From NCBI GenBank assembly GCA_032622095.1, contig CP136069.1, positions 12,296,036 through 12,360,035 of the forward strand: a stretch of 64,000 nucleotides of DNA, written 5' to 3'. Of this stretch, positions 37,260 to 48,559 are shown in pieces. The stretch's first letter is position 1. Each line of letters opens with the position of its first letter. The DNA comes from Siphonodentalium dalli (lineage: Eukaryota; Mollusca; Scaphopoda; Gadilida; Siphonodentaliidae). Made by a program: the position numbers and the translations under genes. The notes under the pieces are model-generated. The model made no database searches and had not been told where the DNA came from. It saw only the letters and a list, made by a program, of their open reading frames with translations.

Positions 37260-39940
37260 AACTAGAATAATGCTAAATAGCTTCTACACTTTGCGTGAAT
37301 GAGTCACATGTTCACAACTCTGATTTTAGCAGCCAAATTGGGAACGGGGGATCTGTTTCTTCGCGCAAGCACACAGGTGCATTTTGAGAAACGCCTTCTA
37401 TTGTAGGCAAAGTGTACGAATTGCGTTATAAATATATAGCGTGACCAAATGAAGCCGCAATATATCTATATACATGTACATGTATATTGAACGTGTAATA
37501 GACTGTCTCGTTGAAATACATTGTGACCTATTTCACCGCACACTTGTTCAGTTAGTATAGTAGATTGCGGTATAGTAGAGTGTGTACACATGTATATTGT
37601 CCAAATTAAGAGCTTGATGGGTTACGTGGTCAAAACACTATCTAACGTCATGAGCATCGGTTGGGGTCATTTAACGCTCAGTACGTCAGGGTTCAAAGGG
37701 TCAAGTGAAGGGCAGGCCTATATATGTTTTTAAATGTGCTAAAGGGTACAAAGTGTTTGCTATCGGTGGCGACGCAGTTACTCTAACTGTGTTCCAGAAT
37801 GTATGGGGTATTGGCAGTTTGTTTTCAGTTTATTTCATTGTAATTGTGAACAGTCATTCTGTTGCAGTCCTCTTAATTTACATTGTTTGGCTTCGGCACT
37901 GTGCTGCGGCAACCATTTGTCTTGGTCCAGTTTTCTTCAGCATTGCTGATTACCGTAGCCAAATATGAGTATTGGTACTGAAATTGTGACAGAATGTCCT
38001 TTGGAATGAGAATCCAAATTGTGTGGGCAAAATATGGCATTAGATACGATGTTTATGTCAAAATGAGAGATAATATTGATAAGTGCATATGAAACTCCAC
38101 GGTGTCAGAGTAAACCCCTACACAGGCACTATTTTTTACATACTTTATCGATGTATGGTATGTTTGGAAACATGTCTTTAATCAAGTTGATGGATAGGGA
38201 TTTTGGGGTTTTTATCATCAAAACACCTCATTGGTAGAGTGTCCCATATATACTGACCCATGTTTTTTTAATTCTCGAGAAGTGTCTGCAGTGAAAGTTT
38301 TACTGAATGAAACATAAATTTACCCTGAAATTCAAAATGCACTCGACTAAGATTGTGTTTTTCTCGAGAACTGATATCTGAATTTCCCCTCCTGTCACAG
38401 CATAAATCGGCACTGCCTATCTTATACATCCTCCATTGGTTGGTACAACTTCTAAATTGACTACTTTTAACTAATTAGACTAGCCCTGGTGTGAAAAACT
38501 CTCAAATGTTATAGTCCGATGTGCTGTTTGTCGACGCCCGTACCGGGGTTTACTGCCCGCAGTTGGTATTCCAGGATGATCAGCATGTTAATTGTGTGAG
38601 GTAAACAAACCCAATGAAAGTAAATTTCAATTTAGGCCAACATTTTGTCTGGATGGCAGCCTTCTTAATTCAGATTGTTTGGTCTAAATGGGCTGCCACT
38701 CAGGTTCATTTATACATTTGCTTAGGACAATACAGTATCATTAGTGGTGTGGCAACATGGCGGTGGGGATTGGGGGCTGCAACTTTCTACAGTTCACCTT
38801 GTCCTTATTATTATACCATTAACGCGAAGCCGGTGCCTATATAGAAACGTTGCGTATGGTCAGCGCAAAAGGGGCGGGTAGCGGAGCGCGTTACAGGACC
38901 CCTGTGGTTTTAGCAATGTGTTTACTGTTGTAATTGTGACATTTCTGTTCATCATATTGCTTTTAATTTCTTTAAATCCTGGATACATCTCGGTTCTGAA
39001 GTGGTAACCTTAACACGGTGTTGGTGACTAACGCAGAATTTATCAGGGTGAACCCACTTTGCAGGCGATCAATTACTTTAAGGATGGCTGTCAGTGCTCT
39101 CGCTGTGTTTTCCTTATGGTAAGAATTGACCGTTCAGCACATTTTCAAATGGTGTACGCACACACGAGCACAGCAAGCATTGAGTAAATTCCCCCGCTAT
39201 CTAATGGTAGATGTAGACAATAAATTCCCGATGTGGATCACATAGATACACTATATATATACCCAGTACATCATTACTCATCACCTTGTTGGTGGTGTAC
39301 ATGTATATATTCCCAGGTACATCTTTACTCATCACTCTATAAATAAAACTTGTTGTGAACGACCCCTTTAACTCTTCAGCCAATATAGAATTTCATGCAA
39401 TGATGCAAATTTAAAGTAATGCCGTAGAAGAGAAACGTCAATTTTGAACAGGACAATTTTTGGCTGTGCACTGGATTGCGCAATCCCAAAGTTTCCACAA
39501 TGACAGGGAAATAGTGTATTTGTCACTGTCAAATTATAATAGATAGGCCTAAATATACCTACAATACATATGTAGAAATGTCACAATGTTTAACGCATGT
39601 TCTCTTCAAACCCGCCTTCCCAGATGACATGTATATGGGTGGACAAGGTGATTTGATTATGGCATTGAACACGTACTCACGTACGTAGTCGGTCAGATAG
39701 CTTGTTACAGTTTAAAACCAGATGTTTGGGTCCTGCAAATATTTGATAAACAATTCTATTTATAGATCATTGATGAAATTGGGTGTTCATTGGAATGTCA
39801 AGCAAAAATTAAAAAAATTAAAAAAATTATAATAACAACTGTACCCTGTTCTATCCAACCAACACCCAAACTACCCCCACCCCGGCTCCTAACTCAACTT
39901 TTAGCCAAACTTTACAAAAGTTAACTTTTTTTTTCAATTT
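37260..39940. other. Intron 1 stretch with weak duplication only
   Basis: Segments at about 37860-37935 and 38645-38725 look like diverged copies (CTTAATT..CA.ATTGTTTGG followed by GC-rich sequence). No gene is recognisable. Confidence 0.35.
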
Positions 39941-39944
39941 TCTG

Positions 39945-40730
39945 GTAAAAATACATGATTGCTAACGACCATCTTGTTTTTACTCTTTGTTTACTAAATC
40001 CTTTAGCACACCCTACATGACACATCTCTCATCTGATCGTTGCAAAACTTCAGATGGATCATCGGGTGACATCTTGATGGGAGCTATCCATTTCTTCCGA
40101 ATTCTGTTTAAAAAACATGGCTACCAGCGGCCAATACTGAATTTCAAATTTGAATCAATCGGCACACCATGAAGCTCACAATTATTAGTGAAATGTTTTG
40201 AAAATTTACGGGTACATGTATGTTTGGGATCACCTCTAGATGGGAACTATTGAATTTGAACAATTTTCGATGAAAAATATATGGGAGATTACTACTTTAG
40301 GTTTCATTGTTGTCATACAAGCATCCCCGTGGTTGTGTGGTTCCACACAGTGGTACCACTATAATCAAAGTTGACTTGAAAAACGGAGTGATACCCCGGT
40401 AAAGACCATTGTATTGCTGGTAGTATTCGGCATCACAGCGGTATCAAGATGGTCACTGTGGTGGAGTTACGGTACCGTTTGGTCAGGGACGTGGCCAGAG
40501 AGTTTTCATAATGGTGTCCACTTCGGAAAATTTCAACACTGTATCCACCCCTTGAATCCGACCAAAACACAAGTTTTGCATAATTCCATTTGCACCATGC
40601 ACCACACCCCTTACACCTCAATGCTCAGGCCTAATAGCCTAGATATATTCAGAAACGATGGTTCTATCTACCCGTTATCAGAACATTCAGCTATCTGAAC
40701 CAAAAAATTCCATACATACACAGAACGGCA
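39945..40730 (+). repeat. Long interspersed repeat family F, copy 1
   Basis: It matches 59985-60740 in the same orientation across about 750 bases: ACGACCATC.TGTTTTTACT, AATCGGCACACCATG, TTTACGGGTACATGTATG, GGTTCCACACAG.GGTACCA and TCAGAACATTCAG.TATCTG. Not coding. The termini resemble no family I know. Confidence 0.75.
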
Positions 40731-40734
40731 GGAT

Positions 40735-42205
40735 GTGTAAATCGGTGTCGATACGGCACGAATGCTATCGCGGAATGATAAACAAAGGGGGATGGGTCCA
40801 CATCAGAAGATTGTTTGCAAGGAGATCACTCTAGACCTTTTAATTGGAATGAGTTGTGCAGGTATATAATTATGACGACCCACTAATAGACCGTGGTGTC
40901 ATAATCATTAGCGAAGACCAAAAAAACATCAAAGCACATTTCCGGATATACCTCCAAGGTGACGGTCGGGATAATTTTCAAAACAAAAATGAAAATAATC
41001 ATTGAAATTGAAATGAAATAGGGGATGATTTCATGTAGGTTGCATGTGTATGTCTTTATGATTCAATAACAGTAGACAGAGAACTGTTTAGTAGTACTAG
41101 TAAAGTAGTATAGTGGTAATTACTACAATGTTAAAAATTACCGTCATAATCGACGGCCCCACCGTGATAATCGACGGCCCTCACCGTTCCATCAGTTTGA
41201 CGGCACCTCACCGTTATTTTATGTGCCCATGACAAAATTGTCTAAATTAAATATTTTTGTGATTCAAAGTTATGACGTAAAAATTAAATAGTATATTTAT
41301 CGGCGGCCATATCATATACGGCAATTACTCCAAACAGTAGGACTGAATCTTACTCTGCTGATGTTTAAAAGATATCATTTATCCAGCATTCATTATGTGT
41401 TATGCGTACAGTACGAATTATCATGGATACAAAACTCAATGAAAGAACAGAATAGTACTCTGAAACTACAACACAGTTCCCAGTCGCATACACAGCAATG
41501 AAATTTCACCTAGTATTTTCAGATAGTCCACAATATATAGACTCACTAAATTGGAGGTTGATAATCATAATACTCATATTGAGGTTGCTCGAACACGGGC
41601 GTAAAGAAGAGGACGAAGTGTAAATCTAATCCGGGGTTACACGTTTTAGCGCATCTCATTTATTCTCCACCATTTTTTTGTGATTCGCAATCGTATTAGA
41701 ATCGTTTATTTGTTTTTTTTGGGGAAAATGTTTACCATGGTAGAATAGAATATAATTTTATTAAATCTACGACCCCTCACGGGATATGAGATTACAGACA
41801 TAAACATGCATATATATGTAAACACATATCATAACGGTATTAACCTGAACCATGAATTATAATAACAACGATAATGTCATTAGCGATTAACAATAATAAT
41901 CTTTATCCTGTATTTAACATATTTTATCGTACACTGGTGAGGTCACACGATTTATGTATACCCAATCTTCCCCAATAAAAGTTACCAATGTTTTTGCAAA
42001 TCACCGGTTTTACACGTGTACTGACATTTTTATTTCGATAAAATCACTGCAGTCACTGAATCAGACGTGATATTGACGTCGAACGAACTAAAAGAGACGA
42101 TATATTACATAAATAACAACCATGGCGTGTTGGGAGAGCGGATAAGATCGGGAGTAAAAGAGAAGATATGAAAATATGCGAAAGCATTCAATTTCAATGT
42201 GTATT
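40735..42205. other. Intron 1 stretch without recognisable gene
   Basis: The phrase ATAATCGACGGCCC recurs at 41145-41190 with related CACCGTT words. A run of T lies at 41712-41719. Nothing else is supported. Confidence 0.35.
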
Positions 42206-42223
42206 GTTGAACTAATTCTTCAG

Positions 42224-42615
42224 CTGCTTTCATCGTTTCAACAAGTGGACAATTTGTCAATAATAGCTTGAACCTTTATTCTACATGTGAAAGAACGGCG
42301 GCTGAAATATCTGCTGCCACAATTAGATTTGTGCCTGATGACTCCTGCAAGGCTACATGTACATACAGTGCGGTGAACGGTTTGCGCCGTGGCATTTTGG
42401 ACGAGTACCCCGGCCCAAGTCCATTCCGGGCTTGGATTGGTGATCGAGACTGTTACCTGTTCGATTGTGGGCAGTTGTTAAGACGGTCTGATTTCGGTTC
42501 CCTTGATAACCGGACAAGTTTGAATTCTTCGAACACTGGCTTAATCATTGACAATTCCACTAAATTTGTCTTACATGTAGAGCGCACAGATTCATGGCAC
42601 GTTCCGGGAACTTGA
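42224..42615 (+). CDS. Possible exon or gene fragment, Cys-rich and extracellular-looking, perhaps Ig-like
   Basis: An open frame follows a good acceptor (AATTCTTCAG|C) and runs 130 codons to TGA at 42613-42615. It has five cysteines (STCE, DSCKATC, RDCYLFDC) and four possible N-glycosylation sites (NNS, NRT, NSS, NST), as expected for a secreted or cell-surface segment. The end GLIIDNSTKFVLHVERTD resembles the E-to-G strands of an Ig V-like domain, with the usual D-x-G-x-Y turn apparently lost. No clear donor follows and no partner exon was found, so it may be a relic exon. It lies in antisense inside intron 1 of the lectin gene. Function unknown. Confidence 0.4.
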
Positions 42616-42899
42616 TTTCATTCAACGCAGCGTTGATGTTGGAGATTGCAGTATCGTGACTCACGGTGACTTAGTATCGAAACACTCGCACATTTACTGA
42701 CACATGAATACACAGGTACAATTAACACGAGCTTCGATGTCAACCAATAGTGACAACTTGAATAACAACAAAAACAACTCAGCAAGTTTTAGAATGTTGA
42801 AAATGCAGTTGACACTGAGTGACTGACAGTGTTCAGAATCTGATTGTTTCAAAGCACATGCATGTACATTTACAAGAGAGGATATACATGTACTGTGTG

Positions 42900-42970
42900 C
42901 ATGGTACATACGCTACCTCCAGTTAATGGCTTTTGGTTGGATGTACATACACCATCTTATATACAAACTT
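42900..42970 (+). repeat. 71-bp direct repeat, left copy
   Basis: It matches 44797-44867 with one difference. It begins CATGGTACATACGCTACC and ends ATATACAAACTT. Confidence 0.92.
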
Positions 42971-43119
42971 TACATTCCTCGGTGATAGTAATCCTGTTGA
43001 ATAACTGGTTTCATTACCAGGTATCCTGTCTGCTCAGACTGTGTAGCTGTGTTTTGTGGTGATTCGAATATGCTTGGATGAGTGACTATACAATTCATGA
43101 TCATCTATGATCATCTACA

Positions 43120-43575
43120 ATGCTATATTATAGCTATAACTATACTTATACAAATATCCCTAAATGGGCACACTACAATTGTGTATATACCACCACGAGT
43201 ATACGCTCGGGTCATAAACTAATAATGCTGTATTATTCTTATAGCTAACGATACACGTTAGATATACATATGACATTTCAAGGACCCGCTTATCAACAGA
43301 TTTGCGCCAGCCTTGGTGTTAGGATTGACTAATTGAATAAACTATTCCGAAACGACAGTTTCCAGTAACAATGCTATATCATTGATATAGCTATACATAT
43401 AAAATAACCCACTGAACGGGCGCACTACAATTGTGCATATGACACTACAAGTACACGCTCGGGTCACAAACTAAAATTGGTATATTATAGCTAATGATAC
43501 ACGCTAAATATACATCTATATTATCACTATAGCTATACACATTAATATCCCAAATTAATGGGTGCACCTAGATGT
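43120..43575 (+). repeat. Tandem repeat, about 250 bp, roughly two copies
   Basis: Shared ordered words: TAGCTATA..ATAC, (G/C)GGC(A/G)CACTACAATTGTG, ACGCTCGGGTCA.AAACT, TATAGCTAA.GATACACG. A third partial copy starts near 43530. Confidence 0.65.
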
Positions 43576-43579
43576 GCAG

Positions 43580-44435
43580 ATGATCGATGATGTCTGGACA
43601 ATACTCATGAATTAATTCTCATCCATTAGCGATGCATGTGCTATTTAGAACCCACTGTTACCTATAATGAATGATAAATTCGTAATTGGTATCATGTTCT
43701 GGCATGCCAGCAAGAACCTATGGCCCACTAGTTCATTTGGACAATCCAATTTGATTCTATGCTCTATCTTGACTGGATTTGCACACATGCTGGGCCTACT
43801 GGCATTTACCATTATTTCAACCCATATCTTTGGGATGAGTGGTGGATGTTACGCTCTTTCGCTAACATGGAATTAACACACAGATTGCATATAATATGCA
43901 AATTTAAACTGAATCCGATGTATTCCACCAAGAATATGACATATATATTGCATGTAATATGCAGACTGCATAAAATATGCAACCCGAAGAAGTCACATAA
44001 AACTGAAATAAATGTTTTGGCATTATTTAAACTTCGCCAAAATTCGAAATCCAAAACCTTGGACAGAGGCTAGACTGAAAACATATGTGCCAATTAATGG
44101 TAATCTATTCATTCTTGACGCTACAGTCAGAAATATGTCAGACTAAGATTAACGGCGAGTCAAATACGACACTAAAGAAGTGATTAATCTCTTATCCCAA
44201 CATCAGTGGTATCAATTTCACACCACATATGTGGCATATATCGTCACGTGACCCAACCAACTTATGTTAGCTGGACTCGACTGGGCACTAAAGCCATTGG
44301 ACACGCCTTAAAGCGTGATTGACGGCTGAACTGCCACGTGCTGGCTATATACTATACACAACTCAAAATATCGGAATTTTTATCTTATAGCGACCAGGCA
44401 CTCTTCAGAGCGGCATTGTACGCTGACCGTTTGAA
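43580..44435. other. Intron 1 stretch without supported gene
   Basis: A short repeated phrase TGCATATAATATGCAAAT / TGCATGTAATATGCAGA / TGCATAAAATATGCAA occurs at 43886-43982. No protein domain is seen. Confidence 0.4.
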
Positions 44436-44438
44436 ACT

Positions 44439-44680
44439 ACAAACCATCCAACCTACCACAAACGGGGCAAAGACGAATATGGAATCCTATGAATTCCTTA
44501 TATACAGAATGATTGCACGATACGTGCAAATCCAACGATACCACAAACGTGGCAAAGACTAACATTGAATCCTATGCATTCCGAAGATACAGACTGATTG
44601 CATGAAATTTGCAAATCCAACAATCCCACATGACGTGGCACAAACTATATACACATGGAATACATGTTAGCAGACATATA
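44439..44680 (+). repeat. Tandem repeat, about 86 bp, 2.7 copies
   Basis: Units start near 44439, 44527 and 44612. They share CAAATCCAAC.ATACCACA, CGTGGCAAAGAC and GAATCCTATG.ATTCC. Confidence 0.75.
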
Positions 44681-44796
44681 AAATGTCGACTTATCTAATT
44701 AAATCGACTGTCCCTGATGAGTAGTCGGCGAATAAAAATAGACACGAAACACTAGCTTATAGTGACTATCCAAATTCATAGCATAGTGTCGGGCAC

Positions 44797-44867
44797 CATG
44801 GTACATACGCTACCTCCAGTTAATGGCTTTCGGTTGGATGTACATACACCATCTTATATACAAACTT
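44797..44867 (+). repeat. 71-bp direct repeat, right copy
   Basis: See 42900-42970. The spacing of 1,897 bases and 70 of 71 identity contrast with the strong decay of neighbouring repeats. Confidence 0.92.
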
Positions 44868-45269
44868 CATGTCAACAACACCGTAAACAACGAACTTACG
44901 CCTCGCAGTGACGGATCAGATCAATTACACGGACAAATTCATCCCGTGTTCATCAATGTTCATTGAAACGTGTGGATATGAGACATTGTCATCATTCGCC
45001 ATGTTATCGTCAAGTTAGTACGACAATTTACCATGGGTACAGTGATGTTCTTATCAAACTACATGGCTGACTCACTGATATCGATACTAAGTCTGTGTCA
45101 TGATACCAGGATACAGTTCACAATGATGCATCAAGCAGCATCATGCTTCAAAATTTTATGGAAAATGTGCGACTACAGTAGAACGTTGTCACCAAGTCAT
45201 CGCTCACAGTTATTATGAGATCTGCTGTTGTCTTGGAGGTTCCAATCCCATCTAGCTGTTATTGATATA

Positions 45270-45977
45270 CAGTACCAGTCAAAAGAAGTGGTATATTAAG
45301 CGCACTATTTTCGCGCCCAATATCGCAATAATATTGCAAGTGGAGACGCTTATAAGAATGTCGTTTGTGATATTATTGCAATATTATGTGCTTAATATCT
45401 CAATAAATATTGCGCTCAAAATTGTGGCATTCAATCAAATTATTGCTTCTTCTATCTACTGTAACACCCAAAGTAATTGACCAGTTAACCACAGCAGAAT
45501 TATGGGTAATTTTTCAGGACTTAGTCGGAAATATGGCTTGTTGCATTCACCGGAAAGCTCTCGGCAAGAGCTTTCCTATTAATGGCAACGAGCCATATTT
45601 CCGACTAAATCCTGAAAAATTACCCATAATTCTGATGTGGTTAAGTTGTCAATAACTTTGGGCATTACTGTATATTGTATAAATAGAGACAATGTTTTAG
45701 ATATGTATATAATTATAGTTGTAAATGCTATATGTACTCTATATGTACACTATATGAACAATATATGCACAGCATTTATCTAATATAAATATAACACTAT
45801 CGGGTTTATATGAAATTTAACGCGCTTAGTATCGCAATATTTTGCGTATAATATTGCAATAATAAGCGGGACCGATTTTTGTTATTGTGCTATAATCATG
45901 CTTTTTTTCTAAATTATGCACGCTCAATATCACAATATAGGTGCACCTAAAAATACCACTTCTTCTGGCTTGTACAG
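45270..45977. mobile_element. Tc1/mariner-like non-autonomous element
   Basis: The ends CAGTACCAGTCAAAAG and the reverse complement of the right end (CTGTACAAGCCAGAAG), each continued by AAGTGGTAT, match at 21 of 25 positions. TA flanks both sides (45268-45269 and 45978-45979). Ends starting CAGTACCAGTCAAAAG are well known from Tc1-like transposons. The 708-bp body codes no transposase, and it contains a second TA-flanked element. Confidence 0.75.
45459..45670. mobile_element. Nested palindromic MITE
   Basis: TA at 45457-45458 and 45671-45672 bounds a 212-bp near-perfect palindrome whose arms contain GAATTATGGGTAATTTTTCA, TCGGAAATATGGCT and AAAGCTCT, centred near 45564. The outer ends are CTGTAACACCCAAAGT and its partner CAGTAATGCCCAAAGT. 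It lies inside the larger Tc1-like element and would fold into a hairpin of about 100 base pairs. Confidence 0.8.
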
Positions 45978-45999
45978 TATTGTCAAGATGTACGGATTC

Positions 46000-47030
46000 A
46001 CCTGTTAAAACAAAAACTGTGTTTACAAGTGACTGGACAATTTCACGCCTTATTATATGTTACCATAAATTATGCCATTACTATATTTTACTTTTACATA
46101 CACATAAATTTGAGTTTTAACTGTGAAACATGTAGCTTTATTATTTGTTATGGCTTAAACGGGCATGCGATTGATGTTTTAGAGTGGTCGAAATTAGTAT
46201 TACTCATAACTGAATAGTGGCTTATCAGCTATTACTAGTATCGTTTTTTATTTACAGCCATATTTATACATTAGTTAGTGAAAGGCGAACACATTACGCG
46301 TGCACAGCCTTTTCCAGATTAAATTCTATGAGGAAGATAACAAGCAAAGTTTCATAAGTATTGTATATCACTTTATGCATTGATGATTTACATTTCATCT
46401 AAACTATGATCATAAGATAAGAACTAAGATGCATTTTTCAGTTACAAATAATACTAGTTTCGACCATCCAAAAACATGAATCGTAATGCCTATCGGGAAA
46501 TCATATTGTCACTACGGGAACCTGGCAAATATAGAGCAAAACATTGGTGTTGACTGATGAAAAATACCATTGGTCTGACTTTATTAGTTACCGACTTGAT
46601 ATTAATTAAAGGGCGCTGAACCGTAAAAAAAACACAATGGTTTGACAGTTACTAGTTACGGCCTGCCAGTTACTTTAACGGTTTTATACCGCATAACATG
46701 GTACGGCCTGACCGTATGCTTAACGGTCAAAAGTTGGCAGCGATGCTGCGCGGTCTCAGACCGTTGAAACGACATTTTTTTTAACAGTGTAGGCTTCATT
46801 TTGGACGTAAGGAATTACTCTGACTTCCGTCATTTCAACGGCTCGAGCGAAAGTTTGCAGTTGGTTCAAAATTATCTGATTCTAATTACCAGATTGCCGC
46901 TGAATACCGTGATCATGTTTTACACATACTAGAAAATTCAACGAGTCCAGTATACGTACGTTCACCTTAGTTTAACTTGACTGTGAATAGCGCTATTTTT
47001 TTAAAAGTAACATAACTCTTGTCTTGATTT
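46000..47030. other. Intron 1 stretch without supported gene
   Basis: Around 46620-46770 the words TTACGG/CCTGAC/TTAACGG recur loosely. No clear element ends or coding signal. Confidence 0.35.
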
Positions 47031-47157
47031 TGACCAAAGTAAAGAGATACTAACAACCTTATCATTTATAGTGCTCAATTTTTAACAAGCTTTCGGTCCT
47101 ATCTGGACCTTCCTCAGGACAATATCAAATGTTAAAACACAATCACATGTTGTACGA

Positions 47158-47877
47158 TTGGCATACTTTCACAAATTGAGTCAGTGGATCAACCAACTTC
47201 CGTTAAACCGCGCCGTGACGTTGTGGGTCCGAAATGATCTGAGGCAGAAGAGGGTTGGCAGAGCTGCTAGGAGTGACAGAGTTCCGATTGTCACCACATA
47301 TTCTGCGTTGCAGCCTGATATAGAAGGGATCACAAGGAAATACATGAATGTCCTACATGACTCAGAGAAGTTGAAGTCGGTATTTGTGGATCCACCACTG
47401 GTTTCCCACATGCGAGATAGTAATCTATGTGACATGCTTGTCCACAGGAAAACCGCGAGGATCGTTAGTTCTCCGACTGTGTTGTGCACTGAAGAATGTG
47501 AATCGTGTGATATCACAACACTCGAAAACATTATAAGTACATCGGGATCTAAGGAATTCAGTGTAAAACGGAATGTCAATTGCCAGAGTAGGAACTTGAT
47601 ATATGCATTGACATGTGAAGCGTGTGCTACGGCCGTATATGTCGGTGAAACTGGACGATCTATGAGTTAACGCGTCGCAGAACATTTGAGAGATATTAGA
47701 TTACACTCGAACATGCCAATATACCATCACTTTCGAGCTTATGGACACATAGGTGTGAGGGACTTGAAGGTGTCTGTGGTTGAGTTAGGGAAGATATGTG
47801 GATACGGAAGGCAATGGTGGTGGATTCAACACAACAGCAAGTCATTCCACACCGATATTCCGAGTTCTGAATTATAA
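47158..47877 (+). pseudogene. Penelope-like C-terminal region with GIY-YIG endonuclease
   Basis: The frame is open from within the left arm to a single TAA at 47668-47670, then continues in the same frame to 47877. Before the nuclease come PIVTTYSALQPDI and VFVDPPLVSHMRDSNL..MLVHRKTA, and then C..ECESC, as in the linker of these elements. The GIY-YIG core is LIYALTCEACATAVYVGETGRSMS*RVAEHLRDI, with the Tyr pair, the TGR arginine and the RVAEH helix. HF.AYGHIGVRDLKVSV and a late W-rich end follow. The stop sits between the arginine motif and the helix, so the nuclease would be cut short. Confidence 0.85.
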
Positions 47878-48015
47878 ATTTCCAGATGCTACGCGGCAAC
47901 GTTATCATGGACCCACAACGTCACGGCGCAGTTTAACGGAAGTTGGTTAATGCACTGACTCATTTTGTGAAAGTATGCCAATCGTACAACGTGTGTTTTA
48001 ACATTTGATATTGTC

Positions 48016-48042
48016 CTGAGGAAGGTCCAGATAGGACCGAAC
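48016..48042 (+). ncRNA. Hammerhead-ribozyme-like core in the right arm (tentative)
   Basis: CTGAGGA is followed by a hairpin GGTCC-AGATA-GGACC and then GAAC. CUGANGA plus stem II plus GAAA is the conserved hammerhead core, and these ribozymes are known in Penelope-like terminal repeats. The inverted left arm has the better core, ending GAAAGC (minus strand, 47118-47089). One unpaired A before stem II and no recognised cleavage triplet or stems I and III make this a lead, not a finding of activity. Confidence 0.35.
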
Positions 48043-48559
48043 GCTTGATAAAAATAGAGTATTATAAATGATACGGTTGTTAATATTACTGTCCCTTCTT
48101 TGGACTATGGATTATTCTGATAATATCGAAAGAACGCTCCTAACAGAGTCATAATAGACAAAATACGCTTGATGCCAATTTAATAAATCAACAGCCATAT
48201 ACTCATGCTGTGAGTGCTGGCCAAGCCTAATGTGGAGTTACTGCTTAAAGATATGGAAGGCAATATATAAATTGTTGGCAACTTGTCGTTTGTGCATGCC
48301 AATGGCTATACCATAGGGAATAGATTTTCTCAGAAATTTGACAGAGCAAACGCAAAAAACACTGACAAATTAATTCGCTACATATAGTAAATAGTTTCAT
48401 CTGGGAAAACCGACTGGCATCGGGTGACTTAATATACCAGGGATGTGTCAAAGGTAGTTGTGCAGCAGAATTTAAGTCACTAATGACAGCTATTAGACAA
48501 GTTCACAAATTCGCTAATAAACTTGTGTCGAAATTTTACTATTTGGCAACTTTTGCAGT

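Larger units (their letters stand above)
47032..48098 (+). mobile_element. Penelope-like element, 5'-truncated, with inverted terminal arms
   Basis: The left arm 47032-47230 is the reverse complement of the right arm 47909-48098 over nearly its whole length. Between them lies a GIY-YIG endonuclease frame on the plus strand. Penelope-like elements often have a partial terminal repeat in inverted orientation at the 5' side and a GIY-YIG domain after the RT. Here the RT is gone. Each arm carries a CTGAGGA..AGGTCC..GGACC..GAA motif like the core of a hammerhead ribozyme. Confidence 0.78.

Noticed and set aside
45235-45257. Box-B-like GGTTCCAATCCC as a second tRNA or SINE
   Set aside because: No box A or tRNA-like arms at the right distance upstream.
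47181-47579. 132-codon minus-strand frame
   Set aside because: It is the shadow of the Penelope-like GIY-YIG frame on the plus strand.
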